DNA of 64,000 nucleotides from Sarocladium kiliense. Its lineage: Eukaryota; Ascomycota; Sordariomycetes; Hypocreales; Sarocladiaceae. The position numbers and the translations under genes were made by a program. The notes below the pieces were generated by a model. That model was not told the origin of the DNA. It saw only the letters and a program-made list of their open reading frames with translations, and ran no database searches. Shown here piece by piece: positions 30,573 to 40,891 of this stretch. The DNA lies in NCBI GenBank assembly GCA_030734395.1, contig JAUZTG010000042.1, positions 2,418,001-2,482,000 of the forward strand, in the 5' to 3' direction. Position 1 is the stretch's first letter. Every line of letters begins with the position of its first letter.

Positions 30573-32687
30573 ATGCCTCATTTACGTGGACCGTTGGCGG
30601 ACGTCACGCCAGGCGGCCCTCATTCTCAGTGCAAGGGACCGGAGGTGGACCATGAGAATATGTCACTGACACACAATGGTGGAGCAGACTGTGGGAGCGG
30701 TTCTAATCGCTTCAACAAGGCTCTGAAGGATCCCAACTGGCGCTCTCGCAGCAGCGAGTCCGGCGCTGAACAGGATACTACGACCATGAAATTTGACATC
30801 CCGAATTCTGGATTCAAGACAGACTTGACTCAGGAGAAGGATTGCGAGAACAAGAAACGTACACCTGAGAGCCTCAAGAAGCTTGATGGGAAACCCTCGC
30901 CTCCTGGCGGCATGGGCCACATCACTCGAGCAGGCTACCCAGTGTCTTGCCACAAACCTGTAGGCGCCCCGACATGGAACAGCCAACAAAGAGACGCTCT
31001 TCGGGAAATGAATGATGGCTCTATTGACCAATCCGATTCAATTGCTCAACATGAAGGCCTTGCTGTCATTAAAGGGCACGTCAGAATCCATACTCTGAAC
31101 GCCTCTGGACCGCCTCTGTCCCTTATCAAATTGGAGCCGATCAGCCCCGAGGCCGTACAAAACGTCACGAACAACGCTCAGAGTTCCGTTGATGACCAGA
31201 GGCTGGCAAAAGTGATGCACTTGCCTGGTGTTGCCAACGCTACCAGAAATCAGAAGGGTGCTCCAACCGGATCCGCAGAGGTTAATGGCATAGGAAGCCT
31301 CGGTACCCAGAGCGTTTTCTCGAGGACCTCCGGTGCCGATACCATGCTAAAGACAGACTTCAATGGTCTCAAAGACGCACAGATATCGGCTCCCACGGGA
31401 CTGGTAAATCTGACGAAAGACAAGGCATCAAACAGGTACCCAGCGACTTCTGACTTTCGCACTGCTTTTCCTCAGCGAGCGTCTGAGCCACAGCAGATTG
31501 CATCAAATGCCCGATCCGCCAGGTACGAGAGGCTTCTGTTGAAGCTCAAGGAACCCCATTATTCGGAGCCCGATCCTAACGAGGCCGCTTGCAGAAAGGC
31601 AAAGCAACATGCAAGAGCCCTACCGACATCCCATGACACGCAGGTCCGCTGGGAACAGCCCATACAGGGTGAAGGCCGCCGAGGCTCTTCGCAGAACTTC
31701 TCTGGAGACTCTGGCTACGCATCACTTTCGACTAACGCATCGCACCGCACCCGGTCAGTCTCAGAACACTCACCTGATGCGCAAGGCGGATTGCTCGGCA
31801 GAACGATTCCCAACCGATTTAACCCCCGTGCTCGAGACTTTCTTCCTTTGACTGGAAGCCAGGAATTCAATGCTGACCAATGCCCGACCAGAAACCCAGT
31901 TCCTCCTGGCCCAAGCACCCTTCAGAACACCAACTCGTCTCAAATGGCGGGTCCAGAGTACGTCAATCCGTACGCATTGGCTGCGTTCCCTTCTACTGTG
32001 CCTCCTATTCTGCGAGGGTTGTCGCCCTTGTTTCCAATGGGCACCAACCTCGCAGCAGGCATCAACTGGCCGCCTAGAATAGAGCCAGCCTACCTCCCAA
32101 CCTTTGGACTGACCCCAATGATGAATAGCATACAGACACCTTCTCATGGCAATACCGCGATCGCCGCTTCTTCGGCTCTTCCACCCACGCAAGGTCAGAG
32201 TGGTCCGAGTGCCCCTGCTGTCCAGCGTGTGCGAAGTCAAATCGAGCCCTTTCACCACCAGGTAGACAGGACTATCTTGCCATCGCTCATGTCGGTGCCT
32301 ATGACATATGGCCAGGTTATGTCACCATACTATGGGCACTCGACCCACGTGTATGGATCTCAGTATGGGCCCCCAAATCCCATGTCTGCAAGCCAACCAC
32401 ATTCGTATGGACCCCCCCGCGCTGTACCGAAGCCACGATCCCCTAACGCTATGGCGCAGAATGAATATGAGGCCTGGATCGAGCATCAGAAGGCCACCAC
32501 ACCCGGATATGCGCTAGAATGTCGGATCAGACAGCAAAATCGCGCTCAGAGAAAGCTCCAGAACCGGCGCAAGGAGACTTCCGCTAGGAAAAGCACCTCT
32601 GAAACGGTATCGTCTCGTGAGACTTTGCCGACCACAGCCCATGCCTCATCCACTCAGAAGTTATGTGATTCTCAGAAGAACGGCTGA
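30573..32687 (+). CDS. Unrecognised 704-aa, mainly disordered protein
   Basis: One uninterrupted frame from the ATG at 30573. I do not recognise the family. The N-terminal two thirds are polar, with a more ordered short stretch RYERLLLKLKEPHYSEPDPN near residue 320 followed by a Ser-rich SGDSGYASLSTNASHRT. The middle (about 455-640) is rich in Pro, Tyr, Gly, Met and Ser (VPMTYGQVMSPYYGHSTHVY). Near the C-terminus EYEAWIEHQKATTPGYALEC leads into a basic RIRQQNRAQRKLQNRRKE segment that resembles a nucleic-acid-binding or nuclear-localisation region. There is no signal peptide or membrane helix. The long open frame with biased composition supports coding. Function is unknown; a nuclear regulator is a guess. 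Confidence 0.65.
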   Translation: MPHLRGPLADVTPGGPHSQCKGPEVDHENMSLTHNGGADCGSGSNRFNKALKDPNWRSRSSESGAEQDTTTMKFDIPNSGFKTDLTQEKDCENKKRTPESLKKLDGKPSPPGGMGHITRAGYPVSCHKPVGAPTWNSQQRDALREMNDGSIDQSDSIAQHEGLAVIKGHVRIHTLNASGPPLSLIKLEPISPEAVQNVTNNAQSSVDDQRLAKVMHLPGVANATRNQKGAPTGSAEVNGIGSLGTQSVFSRTSGADTMLKTDFNGLKDAQISAPTGLVNLTKDKASNRYPATSDFRTAFPQRASEPQQIASNARSARYERLLLKLKEPHYSEPDPNEAACRKAKQHARALPTSHDTQVRWEQPIQGEGRRGSSQNFSGDSGYASLSTNASHRTRSVSEHSPDAQGGLLGRTIPNRFNPRARDFLPLTGSQEFNADQCPTRNPVPPGPSTLQNTNSSQMAGPEYVNPYALAAFPSTVPPILRGLSPLFPMGTNLAAGINWPPRIEPAYLPTFGLTPMMNSIQTPSHGNTAIAASSALPPTQGQSGPSAPAVQRVRSQIEPFHHQVDRTILPSLMSVPMTYGQVMSPYYGHSTHVYGSQYGPPNPMSASQPHSYGPPRAVPKPRSPNAMAQNEYEAWIEHQKATTPGYALECRIRQQNRAQRKLQNRRKETSARKSTSETVSSRETLPTTAHASSTQKLCDSQKNG

Positions 32688-33693
32688 GGTGTTGTTGGAC
32701 TTCTTCTTTGCACACTTTTCTTGTCACCAGGCATCTTGCTCTTGCTACTAGCTGGAGTCAGGTATTGTTTGGCTGCTGTTCGAAAGTTCTTTCATCTTAC
32801 TATCTGTTTATCGAGACTCGGTTTTTCTTTTGGACGACATTGGATCCGACGTCGATTGGAGGATCAGGCTGGGGATGCACTATCCTCGGCCGAAACTTGG
32901 ATCGCTCGAGTCATTTCTTCCTGGAAACGAGAAGTCCCTTTCTGGCTTCGAGTGATAATAATGGCGTTTCCTTGTTGCTTCTTCTGAACCTTTCCGCCTC
33001 CGGCTACAGCTACTCGTTGACCAGTATAGCAAAACTTGGCCAAACAGAGCGGTGTTCTCAACTACACCTGAAGCCGATCGACCACACAGCTGGGAAGTCA
33101 GTTGCGGAATCGAACGGTGGTTGGTTGTGAACGTACTTGCAGACTTGGTCCCGCAGAGGAGAAGACATTCACAGGATTCCGCGGTACTAAGAAGGAAACG
33201 GGAGACAGCCGAACGGAAGCGGGGCTGAACCAGAGGGGCGATCAAGGTTTATAAGATATGCCGAACACACTCTAGAGCTCGTTTATATCAAGGCATCGCA
33301 ACACTCTCGGCTTGCTTCTCATGTGAACGCATGAATGAGGGGATGCATGAGTCTCCACCTGCAGAGAAGTGTCCGTCATGTGCCCGATGGCGCATTTATG
33401 GTACGTTTCATGGCACCCTCGTAGCTGTTCATCGTGATGTATATTCCACCGACCAATATTTTAGAAGGAAAGAAAACAGCTGAACATAAGAAATGGGTAT
33501 TATACTAGATCCGTTCCATGTTTTCCAGGTCCTGATTTTCTCCTTTGTTTCCCCTTGACGGCCGTAACTCATTACCCAATGTATATGGTGATACTCCTTA
33601 CATCCCAAGACCCCCAACCCTTGACAGCAAGAAACTAGAAACACAAAGGTCTCTAGCATGACATCGCCAAGCGATAAGTCTCACACCAGCCTC
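32688..33693. other. Intergenic region, no gene recognised
   Basis: About 1 kb between the convergent 704-aa and C2H2 genes, so mostly 3' flanks. No RNA gene or repeat was seen. Confidence 0.35.
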
Positions 33694-35220
33694 TCACTCC
33701 TCGAACATGCAATCCTCGCCCTCCGCATCCTGGTCTCCATTGGCGGAGGAGACGTTATGAGATGAAGCCACACCACTGCTGCCGCTCCCCTTGAGTGGGT
33801 TCCGGTGCTGCCAACCACCACCTGAGAGAGGGTAGGTTACGCCAACGTCAGGGGAAGCAGCCCAGTTGGTGAGCGTCAAGTCATGGTCCCCACCGAAGAG
33901 GACATCTTCCTCCTTTCCCGCTGCAGCACGACCTAGATGACCAGCGACGTGCTCCATGCGCTCGTCCCATGCGTTCGCACCGCGGAACGCTTTGGCGCAG
34001 CCAACGGCGGGACATTCCATGAAGACGGGCAGTTCACAGCGTTTCTTCTTCGCTGCTTCTTGGAGAATCTTGAGCCGCTCCTCGGCTTCCTTTGAAGCTT
34101 TTCTGTGGCCGTTGTCTGCACCGAGGTGCATCCGACGGACGTGCTGGGTGTAGAGGTCTTTGCGGTTGAAGATGCTCCCGTGAGTGGGAATGCCAGGGGC
34201 AGAGGAGCGGCCGTGGGAGTGAAGAGGGCTTGCCTGGCTACAGTGGTCGAGCGTACAGTGCCAGTAGTACAGCCCAAGATGCTGGGACAGAACGTGTCTC
34301 TTCCACTCGTTCTTCGCCCCAAATGTCGACTGGCAGCCTGCGAAGTGGAATACACAGGTGAATGGCCGACGATGAGTTGATCTCACATGTCGCTGGAGTG
34401 AAGCTGTATCGTTGAACGTATCGTTGCAAAGATCGCACCGTCCACTGTCCTGATTGCGAGGTATTGGTCTCTCCGTCTTGACTTGCGAAGAGAATTGCAC
34501 ACAAATCATTCGCTCTGGAGCGCGGGGGTGGATTGGCGTTGTTCTCTTTGGCACCCGATTCCCTCGAGACTTGGATTTACGAGGCCTTTTTGGAGCTGCC
34601 TTGCTTCCGACGACAACTTCGGTGACATTGTCGCCTACATTCGCTGGACTGGCAGCGGTTCCGACAGATGCTTCTTCTTGGACAATACCCCCTGGCAGAA
34701 GGTTGGGGTCAATGGCGGTTTCATCTGTAGGCCTGAAGTCAGTCTCTGGGAACTCAAGGCCCCTGACATCGTCAATGGGATCCGCAGGAGGCGTCAAATC
34801 ATGCCCAGGATTGATGTCTGATGGATTGATGAATCGAAACCTGGGAGGGAAATATGCCAGAGCAAATTGGGCATGTTGTAGATGCTGGCCATCCCACTGT
34901 TGAGTAGCCACCATGTTTGGTTCGTACGGCGGGGAGGATGCTGAAAATTCAGGGGTTGCAGGACCATGCGTTCCCTCATACATTGCGTCGCTATCAGCTG
35001 GCGGGCTGAGAGCTGCACTCGCAGAGGAGGTATGGGACTGAGATGACCATGTGAAAGAATGTTGTGGTGGGTTGATTGCGCCCAAGGTCGGATCCGGAGG
35101 GCATCCATAGTTGGTTGTATCGAAGAGAGGACGTGACTTCTCTTGAAGATATCTCTCCATAAGAGGGCCCTCAAGGAGATCGGCATGGCCCATGGGAAAG
35201 ATGTTGGTGAAAGCATCCAT
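33694..35220 (-). CDS. C2H2 zinc-finger protein, probable transcription factor
   Basis: A single-exon gene of 508 aa. The N-terminal half is Ser/Pro/acidic and probably disordered. A basic stretch, KRPRKSKSRGNRVPKRT, precedes the fingers and may be a nuclear localisation signal. Finger 1 is canonical (CDLCNDTFNDTASLQRH then VRSTH, from about residue 262). Finger 2 is CVFHFAGC...RHVLSQH. Finger 3 starts CTLDHC, has an insert of about 25 residues and ends in DLYTQHVRRMH. A final, divergent finger is CPAVGCAKAFRGANAWDERM ending in HVAGH. A short charged helix (EAEERLKILQEAAKKKR) separates fingers 3 and 4. The acidic C-terminus ends GEDCMFEE. This finger order occurs in a fungal C2H2 family of mostly unknown targets. 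Sequence-specific DNA binding is likely, but no target can be named. Confidence 0.82.
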   Translation of the reverse strand: MDAFTNIFPMGHADLLEGPLMERYLQEKSRPLFDTTNYGCPPDPTLGAINPPQHSFTWSSQSHTSSASAALSPPADSDAMYEGTHGPATPEFSASSPPYEPNMVATQQWDGQHLQHAQFALAYFPPRFRFINPSDINPGHDLTPPADPIDDVRGLEFPETDFRPTDETAIDPNLLPGGIVQEEASVGTAASPANVGDNVTEVVVGSKAAPKRPRKSKSRGNRVPKRTTPIHPRAPERMICVQFSSQVKTERPIPRNQDSGRCDLCNDTFNDTASLQRHVRSTHRRPFTCVFHFAGCQSTFGAKNEWKRHVLSQHLGLYYWHCTLDHCSQASPLHSHGRSSAPGIPTHGSIFNRKDLYTQHVRRMHLGADNGHRKASKEAEERLKILQEAAKKKRCELPVFMECPAVGCAKAFRGANAWDERMEHVAGHLGRAAAGKEEDVLFGGDHDLTLTNWAASPDVGVTYPLSGGGWQHRNPLKGSGSSGVASSHNVSSANGDQDAEGEDCMFEE

Positions 35221-37227
35221 TGCGATTCAATGGTTCATTGATGAGCGGGAAGACTCTTGATACGTTGGAGCTGCCTATATTTGGACGTCTTGAAGTCAGA
35301 CCAACCGTCGTTAAAGAGAAATGAGTTCCCCTCTATGAGGCAGTTAATTCTTCAAGAAAAGGTCAGGATGATTGTCGGGATATGCTATGTCGGTTCTACG
35401 TTGACGAATGACTGTTGCACATTCAGGTCAACAGGAGTTGCGTGTGTACAAACACCGTGTGTGTCGATTCAAAGCCAATGGCTGGAATTCAAAAGATACG
35501 CAGAGAGTGCAGTGTCGAAGGGAGAGGAGGACAATAAGCTCGCAATATCAACAACAGGGACGTTGAGAGTCAATTACAAACGGAAGAGGGGGTAGGGGAC
35601 TTAAGAGTGGTGGTAGCTGGAAAACGTCTACTCGTAGTACATCAAGATTAGGATACGTACATCCCAGGGGGGCGCCAAAAGAGTGAGAGAGTCAGTTCCA
35701 CACCCTCTCATCAGAGGAATGTCAAATCGACCAGGACCTGAGCAGAGCCTCATGTGGGCCATGCATGGACGAACCAGGACGTGGCCATTCTGTCGAGACG
35801 GGCCAGACAACCCCTGCGCGACTAGGTTCCTCGAACCATCCCCTTGTGGTCCGTGTGTCACCAATGTGATTGGCATCAGCTGGGTTGCGGTGTTGTTTGT
35901 CGAGTTTGGACGGATGCTGGCGCCTAGGGCGGTGGATGGTGTGAGAGGCGCTCAACGAGGCGTTTGAAGGAGAGGGTGTGCCAATGAGAAAAGCCTCCGG
36001 CCCCCAGCACAGATGCGTTGGCATCGGACGCCTGTTCAGGCTTCGAAGTGACGCCTCAATCCATTTTCTCTCGGGACAGATCGACAGCAACACTGTAGCT
36101 TGGGGTCTTGGGGGAGGGTCACAGCCCAATTTGAAAGCCCACCCCTCTTTCGGGGTATCTTTATACGCGCATTTCCCCGTGCGCCATGCTGTGCACTGGC
36201 GGGGAACGCGTTGAGAACAGTTGCGGAACGTTCACAGGTCGCTGATGTTTTTGACCGTATCACGCGCTGTGGTGTTGTCCGACTCCCCGAACGCAGTGTT
36301 CCAGGCACCCCTCAAGCCCTGCCGACACCGGAAGGAGTCTACGAAGACATTCTTGAGTACGACAGAAGAAGCAAAGCAAAGCTGTGGAAGTGTCAGGGAT
36401 AGGTTCGGCGATCAACATCGAAGCAGGGGCGCTATGGAAGAAATGACACACCTGCAAGACTCGAGGCTGGGGTGAAGCTCTGGGGAAGCAATCCTTGTCA
36501 TCCATCCTGGGCTGAGGTTTGGTGGGTATTGCGAGGGTGCTCGGTCACCTAGCGGCCGCCTCTGAGGTGCATACGCCATACACCATCACCGTTCTTTGTA
36601 CTTGGTGCCTCACGCACTGGTCTGCAGCATCAGGTACCTTGAAAATTCATTCGTTTTTCGATGTCTCCCTTGGTGAGGTCATCGCACTATCTTGCATGCA
36701 ATGAAGCCCCAAGTTTTCCTTGGCTGCCGAGGCTAGTGCTTCGGTGATGCCGTGAAACATGGCCCCCAAATGGGGTCCATGTTATCGGCTGGCATCTGCT
36801 GGTACGAAGAGGTGGTGTGAGAAGTGAAGTCGCAGATTATACCTGAAGGCAAGCTGGGAGATACTCAACGACGATGGCCATCTGTGGAGGAGACTGTGGA
36901 GGCTGAGCATCAAGATACTGTGCGACCTGAGCTCATTCTCTCGAAGAAGACGCGCTGCGCCTTCCTTCTCTACGTCCACTTCCATAAGGTACTTTGTTGA
37001 ATTGCGTATCCCACCACTCGAGGCAGTCGCAGGTGGCAGCACCTTCCAGCACGCGTCAAGGCAGCCAAGCACAAAAAGACGCTATCCATTTGGCGCGCGG
37101 CCCAGTCCAGGCGGCCCACATACAGCCGCCCAGGCCCACTCGTTTTCTCCGGCTGCCTTGCGACTTCCTCGCAGCTCTGTTTCGTCCCAAACCTCTCTGG
37201 GCTTAGGCCACTGACGAGTGGTGGCAG

Positions 37228-37784
37228 TTGCCGGCTTCTGTCCGTGCTCACCGGCCGATAAGGAATACACTACTCCGTACTTACAGAGTACTACCTAGGC
37301 AGAGAGTACCTGAGCACCCTTGTCCCTGCACCTACGGACCTGGTATGCCTGTGCAATGCTCAGCCCTGCAACCAACAACCACACCTCATCGTCGCTCGCA
37401 ATCTCCCCATGGGCGGTGCATTGAGTCCAACTGCGCGCTCCGAAGTCCCCAGTCCACGGTCCGTTCGGTGACATCGATCCTCCCCCCTCATGACTCGAGG
37501 CTCCAAGGTGCCAAGGGCTCCAAATCGGTGTAAGTTGACCTAACATCGGCATCGATACCGACTAACACCTGCATTAGACCTGCGATGTGATCTCAAAACG
37601 CCAGGGCATAATTCCTGGCGCTCCTTACTTCTTCTGCTCTGCCTCACAGATACCGGAGCGCCCTACGCGCTCTATCCGCATACGACTCAGCTCAATAAGT
37701 TCCAAGAAAGCTCATCGCAGCTTGCTTGGCATTTTTGCTCTCGAGTGTAGCAATGAGCCGCCAAGAAAAGCAATCGACTACTAG
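37228..37784 (+). other. Possible spliced transcript in a gene desert
   Basis: A 48-bp segment at 37530-37577 has all three fungal intron signals: GTAAGT donor, ACTAAC branch site and TTAG acceptor with the expected spacing. Upstream, an ATG frame runs from 37228 for about 100 codons. Joined over the intron it ends after about four more codons. Downstream another frame is open to 37784. No known domain is seen in either, so a small unrecognised protein, a non-coding RNA or chance are all possible. Confidence 0.25.
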
Positions 37785-38671
37785 CTCATTCTGTCCCAAA
37801 ATATGTCGCGCTTGATATCCTTGAGATCCGCCTTCCGCGCGCATTAGCTCCAAGAGGGGCCTCCGCATGGCTTTGAGCTGAGCCTACCAGACATGCAGTA
37901 TGGCCACCTCTAGGTTGCCTCGCGAGGATCACCACGAAGTCATGTGCAGAAGCCACCCGGTCCGGGTCCAAGATCGGCGCCAGCCCCGGGTCACCGGTTG
38001 CTATAACCAGCACTGTGGCTGTGACTCTCTGCAGTTCCTCAATAGTCCGATCCAAGCCTCGACTCCGTGGCTTCCAAAGCATGGCCACCGCGTATCTTAC
38101 GATCACGATCCGGCATTCCAAACCAAGAAGCCGGAGATAACACTAGGTCGCCAAGGGCGCTTCCGATGGTCATTCCTCAGCTTCTACACGAAATTCTGCG
38201 TACCATGGTGTGAGGTATAGCGACTCCGAGACGCAAACGACCCATCGACTCGACTTGTCCGTTATCATGTCGTTAACATCAACAAATGGCGGTCTACATC
38301 ATGACTAAAACTGATGACATAGTGCACCACCGCCCTTCTTCTGATTTGATGCCTGGGGCGAGGGTCGTGAGGAGTGTGAACCAGAGCCTGACCCCTGATT
38401 CACTGAGATTAAGAGCACGCTCGCTCGGAGGCTTCCCTGTGACCGTTCTTACCTGGCCACGTATTCAAGGTACCAGATCTCACAATGAGTATACTCCGTA
38501 ACATCCTAGGCCGCGCCTATGCAGAGCTACAAAAGAAATGGTCTTGGGCCTGCGAATCATGTGCACCAATACGTGAACCACGGCAAGCACCGCTCTCCTA
38601 AAATTGGGTAATATAACAAACCTTCAGGCCAGCATGTCTCATTTCTTACTATTCTTAGATTTCGTGGTGGG

Positions 38672-38752
38672 AGGCGTCAGTCTTGACGCCTTGCGTATCG
38701 GCATGTCGAACATAAGCCCACAACTACTGACGCCTGCGGGCACGCAGGCGTC
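38672..38752. repeat. Pair of hairpins sharing a TGACGCCT core
   Basis: The first hairpin is AGGCGTCA-GTCT-TGACGCCT (38672-38691), a perfect 8-bp stem. The second is GACGCCTGCG-GGCA-CGCAGGCGTC (38729-38752), a perfect 10-bp stem preceded by T so that it also contains TGACGCCT. The core thus appears as alternating inverted copies within 81 bp. It could be a degenerate mobile-element end, a protein-binding site cluster or a terminator-like structure. Confidence 0.6.
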
Positions 38753-39042
38753 CTCGCAGGGGCAATACCGTGTCAATTGAGTGTTTTTCTGGCTTTAAAA
38801 GTTCATCATGTTGCAGAGAATTGTCGAGAGGTTGAAGAAAAGTTCACCAAGACGTGAAAGCTTTGTCAATTTGCCAACATTGCTTGGGCACACCAGTTAT
38901 ACTTAAATACATCTATCACAAATGCTACTAGAATTTCCTGCTCGCTACATGCTGTACTCTACATATCAAGTCGTCTATGTCATCTAAGTCTATGCCTGTA
39001 CATCTTCTGTTTCCAGGAGTACGAGAACCAAGTCTAAATGCT

Positions 39043-40344
39043 TTATCCAATCCGTTCGTCCACATCATCTATAGGTGCCATTTCGTCCTCGGTCTCCTCG
39101 ACTCTATCGCTGCCGCACTCGACGGTATCCATTCTCCCGATTATGTCCAACTGGAGTTGTTTGTGTGCCTTGCACGCTTCTTCCACCTCTCGTGGTACGG
39201 ACCTTTCATCGTCCTCGTCCTCGATCACGATGAGATGCGTGAGCTTTCGGGCCATGACTTCGAGATTCTGTAGCATTGATACGAAGAGATCTGTGACCTC
39301 TTCATCAGTGCCAAGAGGGTTGAAGAATTCGAGGGTTTCGAGCTCGGGCGGCATGCCGACGGATGTAAGTCGCGGCTTCTTAGATGATTTGCCAAAAAGC
39401 TGATGGTCCCAATTGAGGCGGAGGGTTTTCAGCTTGGCAAATTTCCGCATCGAGAGGGCTGTTCGATCTTGAAGAAGCGGGGAGTCAATAGTGATGGTCT
39501 CCAGTGACTGGCACTGTGGCTCTATCGCGATGATGTAGTCCCTGATACTATCCGAGGTCTCTTCCAGGTCGGGTTCTGGATCGCCTGTTTGGGTCATCAC
39601 AAATTCAGACAGTGCCTCTGGAAAATGCATCAGATCATATAGCCCATCATCACTAATGTCGCAGTCGACTAGATGTAATCGCCTGAGGGCAGTCTCCTCG
39701 GGTTGATCTGGAAGGTCGAATGGCTTGTCACCCAGTCGAGCTTTTCGAATGACAAGAGTTTCCAGGGTAGGGTGCGCGAAGATGTGGATGTTCTCCTGGA
39801 GATCCCAGTACTGATCACCCTCACACTGATAGAAGAGGGTGCAGGTCTTGAGACAGGCAAGATCGAATGGTCCGTTGAAAAGCTGACCGATGCCATGCAG
39901 AAGAGCCTCAGGAACTGCAATGTCAAGGGTCTCGAGATTTGACATGGTCGAGATTGTCCGGGACAGGCTGTCAAAAGGGAGGGGCTTGTCATAAAAGTCC
40001 CGAGCTCCATTGACCGGCAGTTTAGAAACCACATCTGATAGCTGAGAGGCGGGGTAGGCCAGCTTGATCTCATGAATTGCCGAACCACGACGTGGCCGAC
40101 GAGTAAGGGACTCGCTAAAGATAAGGTGTAGCTCCGGTGTCAGGAAGTGAACCGTCTTGTAAAGGACGGCATCTGCCAAGATGTGATACCGCCGGTTCAG
40201 TCGGGAGACGCTGCAGATGTCTCGTTTGGAGGCGTCGGCTATTACCTCGAAGATCTGGACGAGGACAGGATCGGGCAAGGTCGCGAGGCGGTCGCCACTG
40301 ACACTGAACCTGCGAGATCGCTCGCCGTTGGTGACGACCGCCAT
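39043..40344 (-). CDS. F-box protein with LRR-like C-terminal region
   Basis: A single-exon gene of 433 aa. An F-box-like motif lies at about residues 18-62 (LATLPDPVLVQIFEVIADAS, then DICSVSRLNRRYHILADAVL), predicting binding to Skp1 in an SCF ubiquitin ligase. The remainder has irregular leucine-rich segments (NLETLDIAVPEALL, TLETLVIRKARLGDK, ALRRLHLVDCDISDDGLYDL, KFAKLKTLRLNWD, ELETLEFFNPLG) consistent with a substrate-binding LRR solenoid. The C-terminus is acidic. Many such genes exist in Pezizomycotina and no specific substrate can be inferred. Confidence 0.8.
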   Translation of the reverse strand: MAVVTNGERSRRFSVSGDRLATLPDPVLVQIFEVIADASKRDICSVSRLNRRYHILADAVLYKTVHFLTPELHLIFSESLTRRPRRGSAIHEIKLAYPASQLSDVVSKLPVNGARDFYDKPLPFDSLSRTISTMSNLETLDIAVPEALLHGIGQLFNGPFDLACLKTCTLFYQCEGDQYWDLQENIHIFAHPTLETLVIRKARLGDKPFDLPDQPEETALRRLHLVDCDISDDGLYDLMHFPEALSEFVMTQTGDPEPDLEETSDSIRDYIIAIEPQCQSLETITIDSPLLQDRTALSMRKFAKLKTLRLNWDHQLFGKSSKKPRLTSVGMPPELETLEFFNPLGTDEEVTDLFVSMLQNLEVMARKLTHLIVIEDEDDERSVPREVEEACKAHKQLQLDIIGRMDTVECGSDRVEETEDEMAPIDDVDERIG

Positions 40345-40891
40345 GCTTTCAAGCTACGGCTATTGCAGGCGGCGGTGAGACAATGAAGGACCGTAACGTA
40401 TGATGAGGACGCTGGTGATGGCGCGCGGAGACGGCGAGTGTGGAGATGGTTGCTGGGATGATGGCGGAGGTGGAGCGTTTCCCCAGAGCAACGGGGATCA
40501 GGCGTGTGTGCTAGGGATACGAAAATATGGGGCGGTGCCTCCTCAAGTCGTATGATGCCAGGTTCGTATGCAGCATCAAGAAGAGCAAGGCTGAAAGGGT
40601 TGTTGTGACGCAGAAGTACAAGACCGAGAACAAGGAAATGCAAACAAGCGAGAAAGATAAGCACATGCATGTGATGGAAGTGTACAAAGTAAAGAGAAGG
40701 TTCTTGAGACAACGAGCGCCACAAAGTAACTTTGGGTGGGTGGCTACGACCTTGAGGCTGATACGAGGGGTGCGGAGAATCCTTGATCCGGTCGTGAGTC
40801 CAGGTTGAACAAGACTACCCTATAACTAGGTAGCTGCATGATAAGACTGAGGTAGCTGCTTGGAAGTGAGAACTACTCCGTTCCATGTAAA
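40345..40891. promoter_or_regulatory. Region between F-box gene and Lunapark
   Basis: These 547 bp should contain the F-box promoter and the Lunapark 3' flank. TACTCCG occurs at 40874-40880. No gene was recognised. Confidence 0.35.

Larger units (their letters stand above)
35221..39042. other. Gene-poor region of about 3.8 kb
   Basis: No known gene was found. Notable items are TACTCCGTA-type motifs at 37271-37279 and 38492-38500, an intron-like signature at 37530-37577 and a double hairpin at 38672-38752. The left end should hold the C2H2 gene's promoter. Confidence 0.4.
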
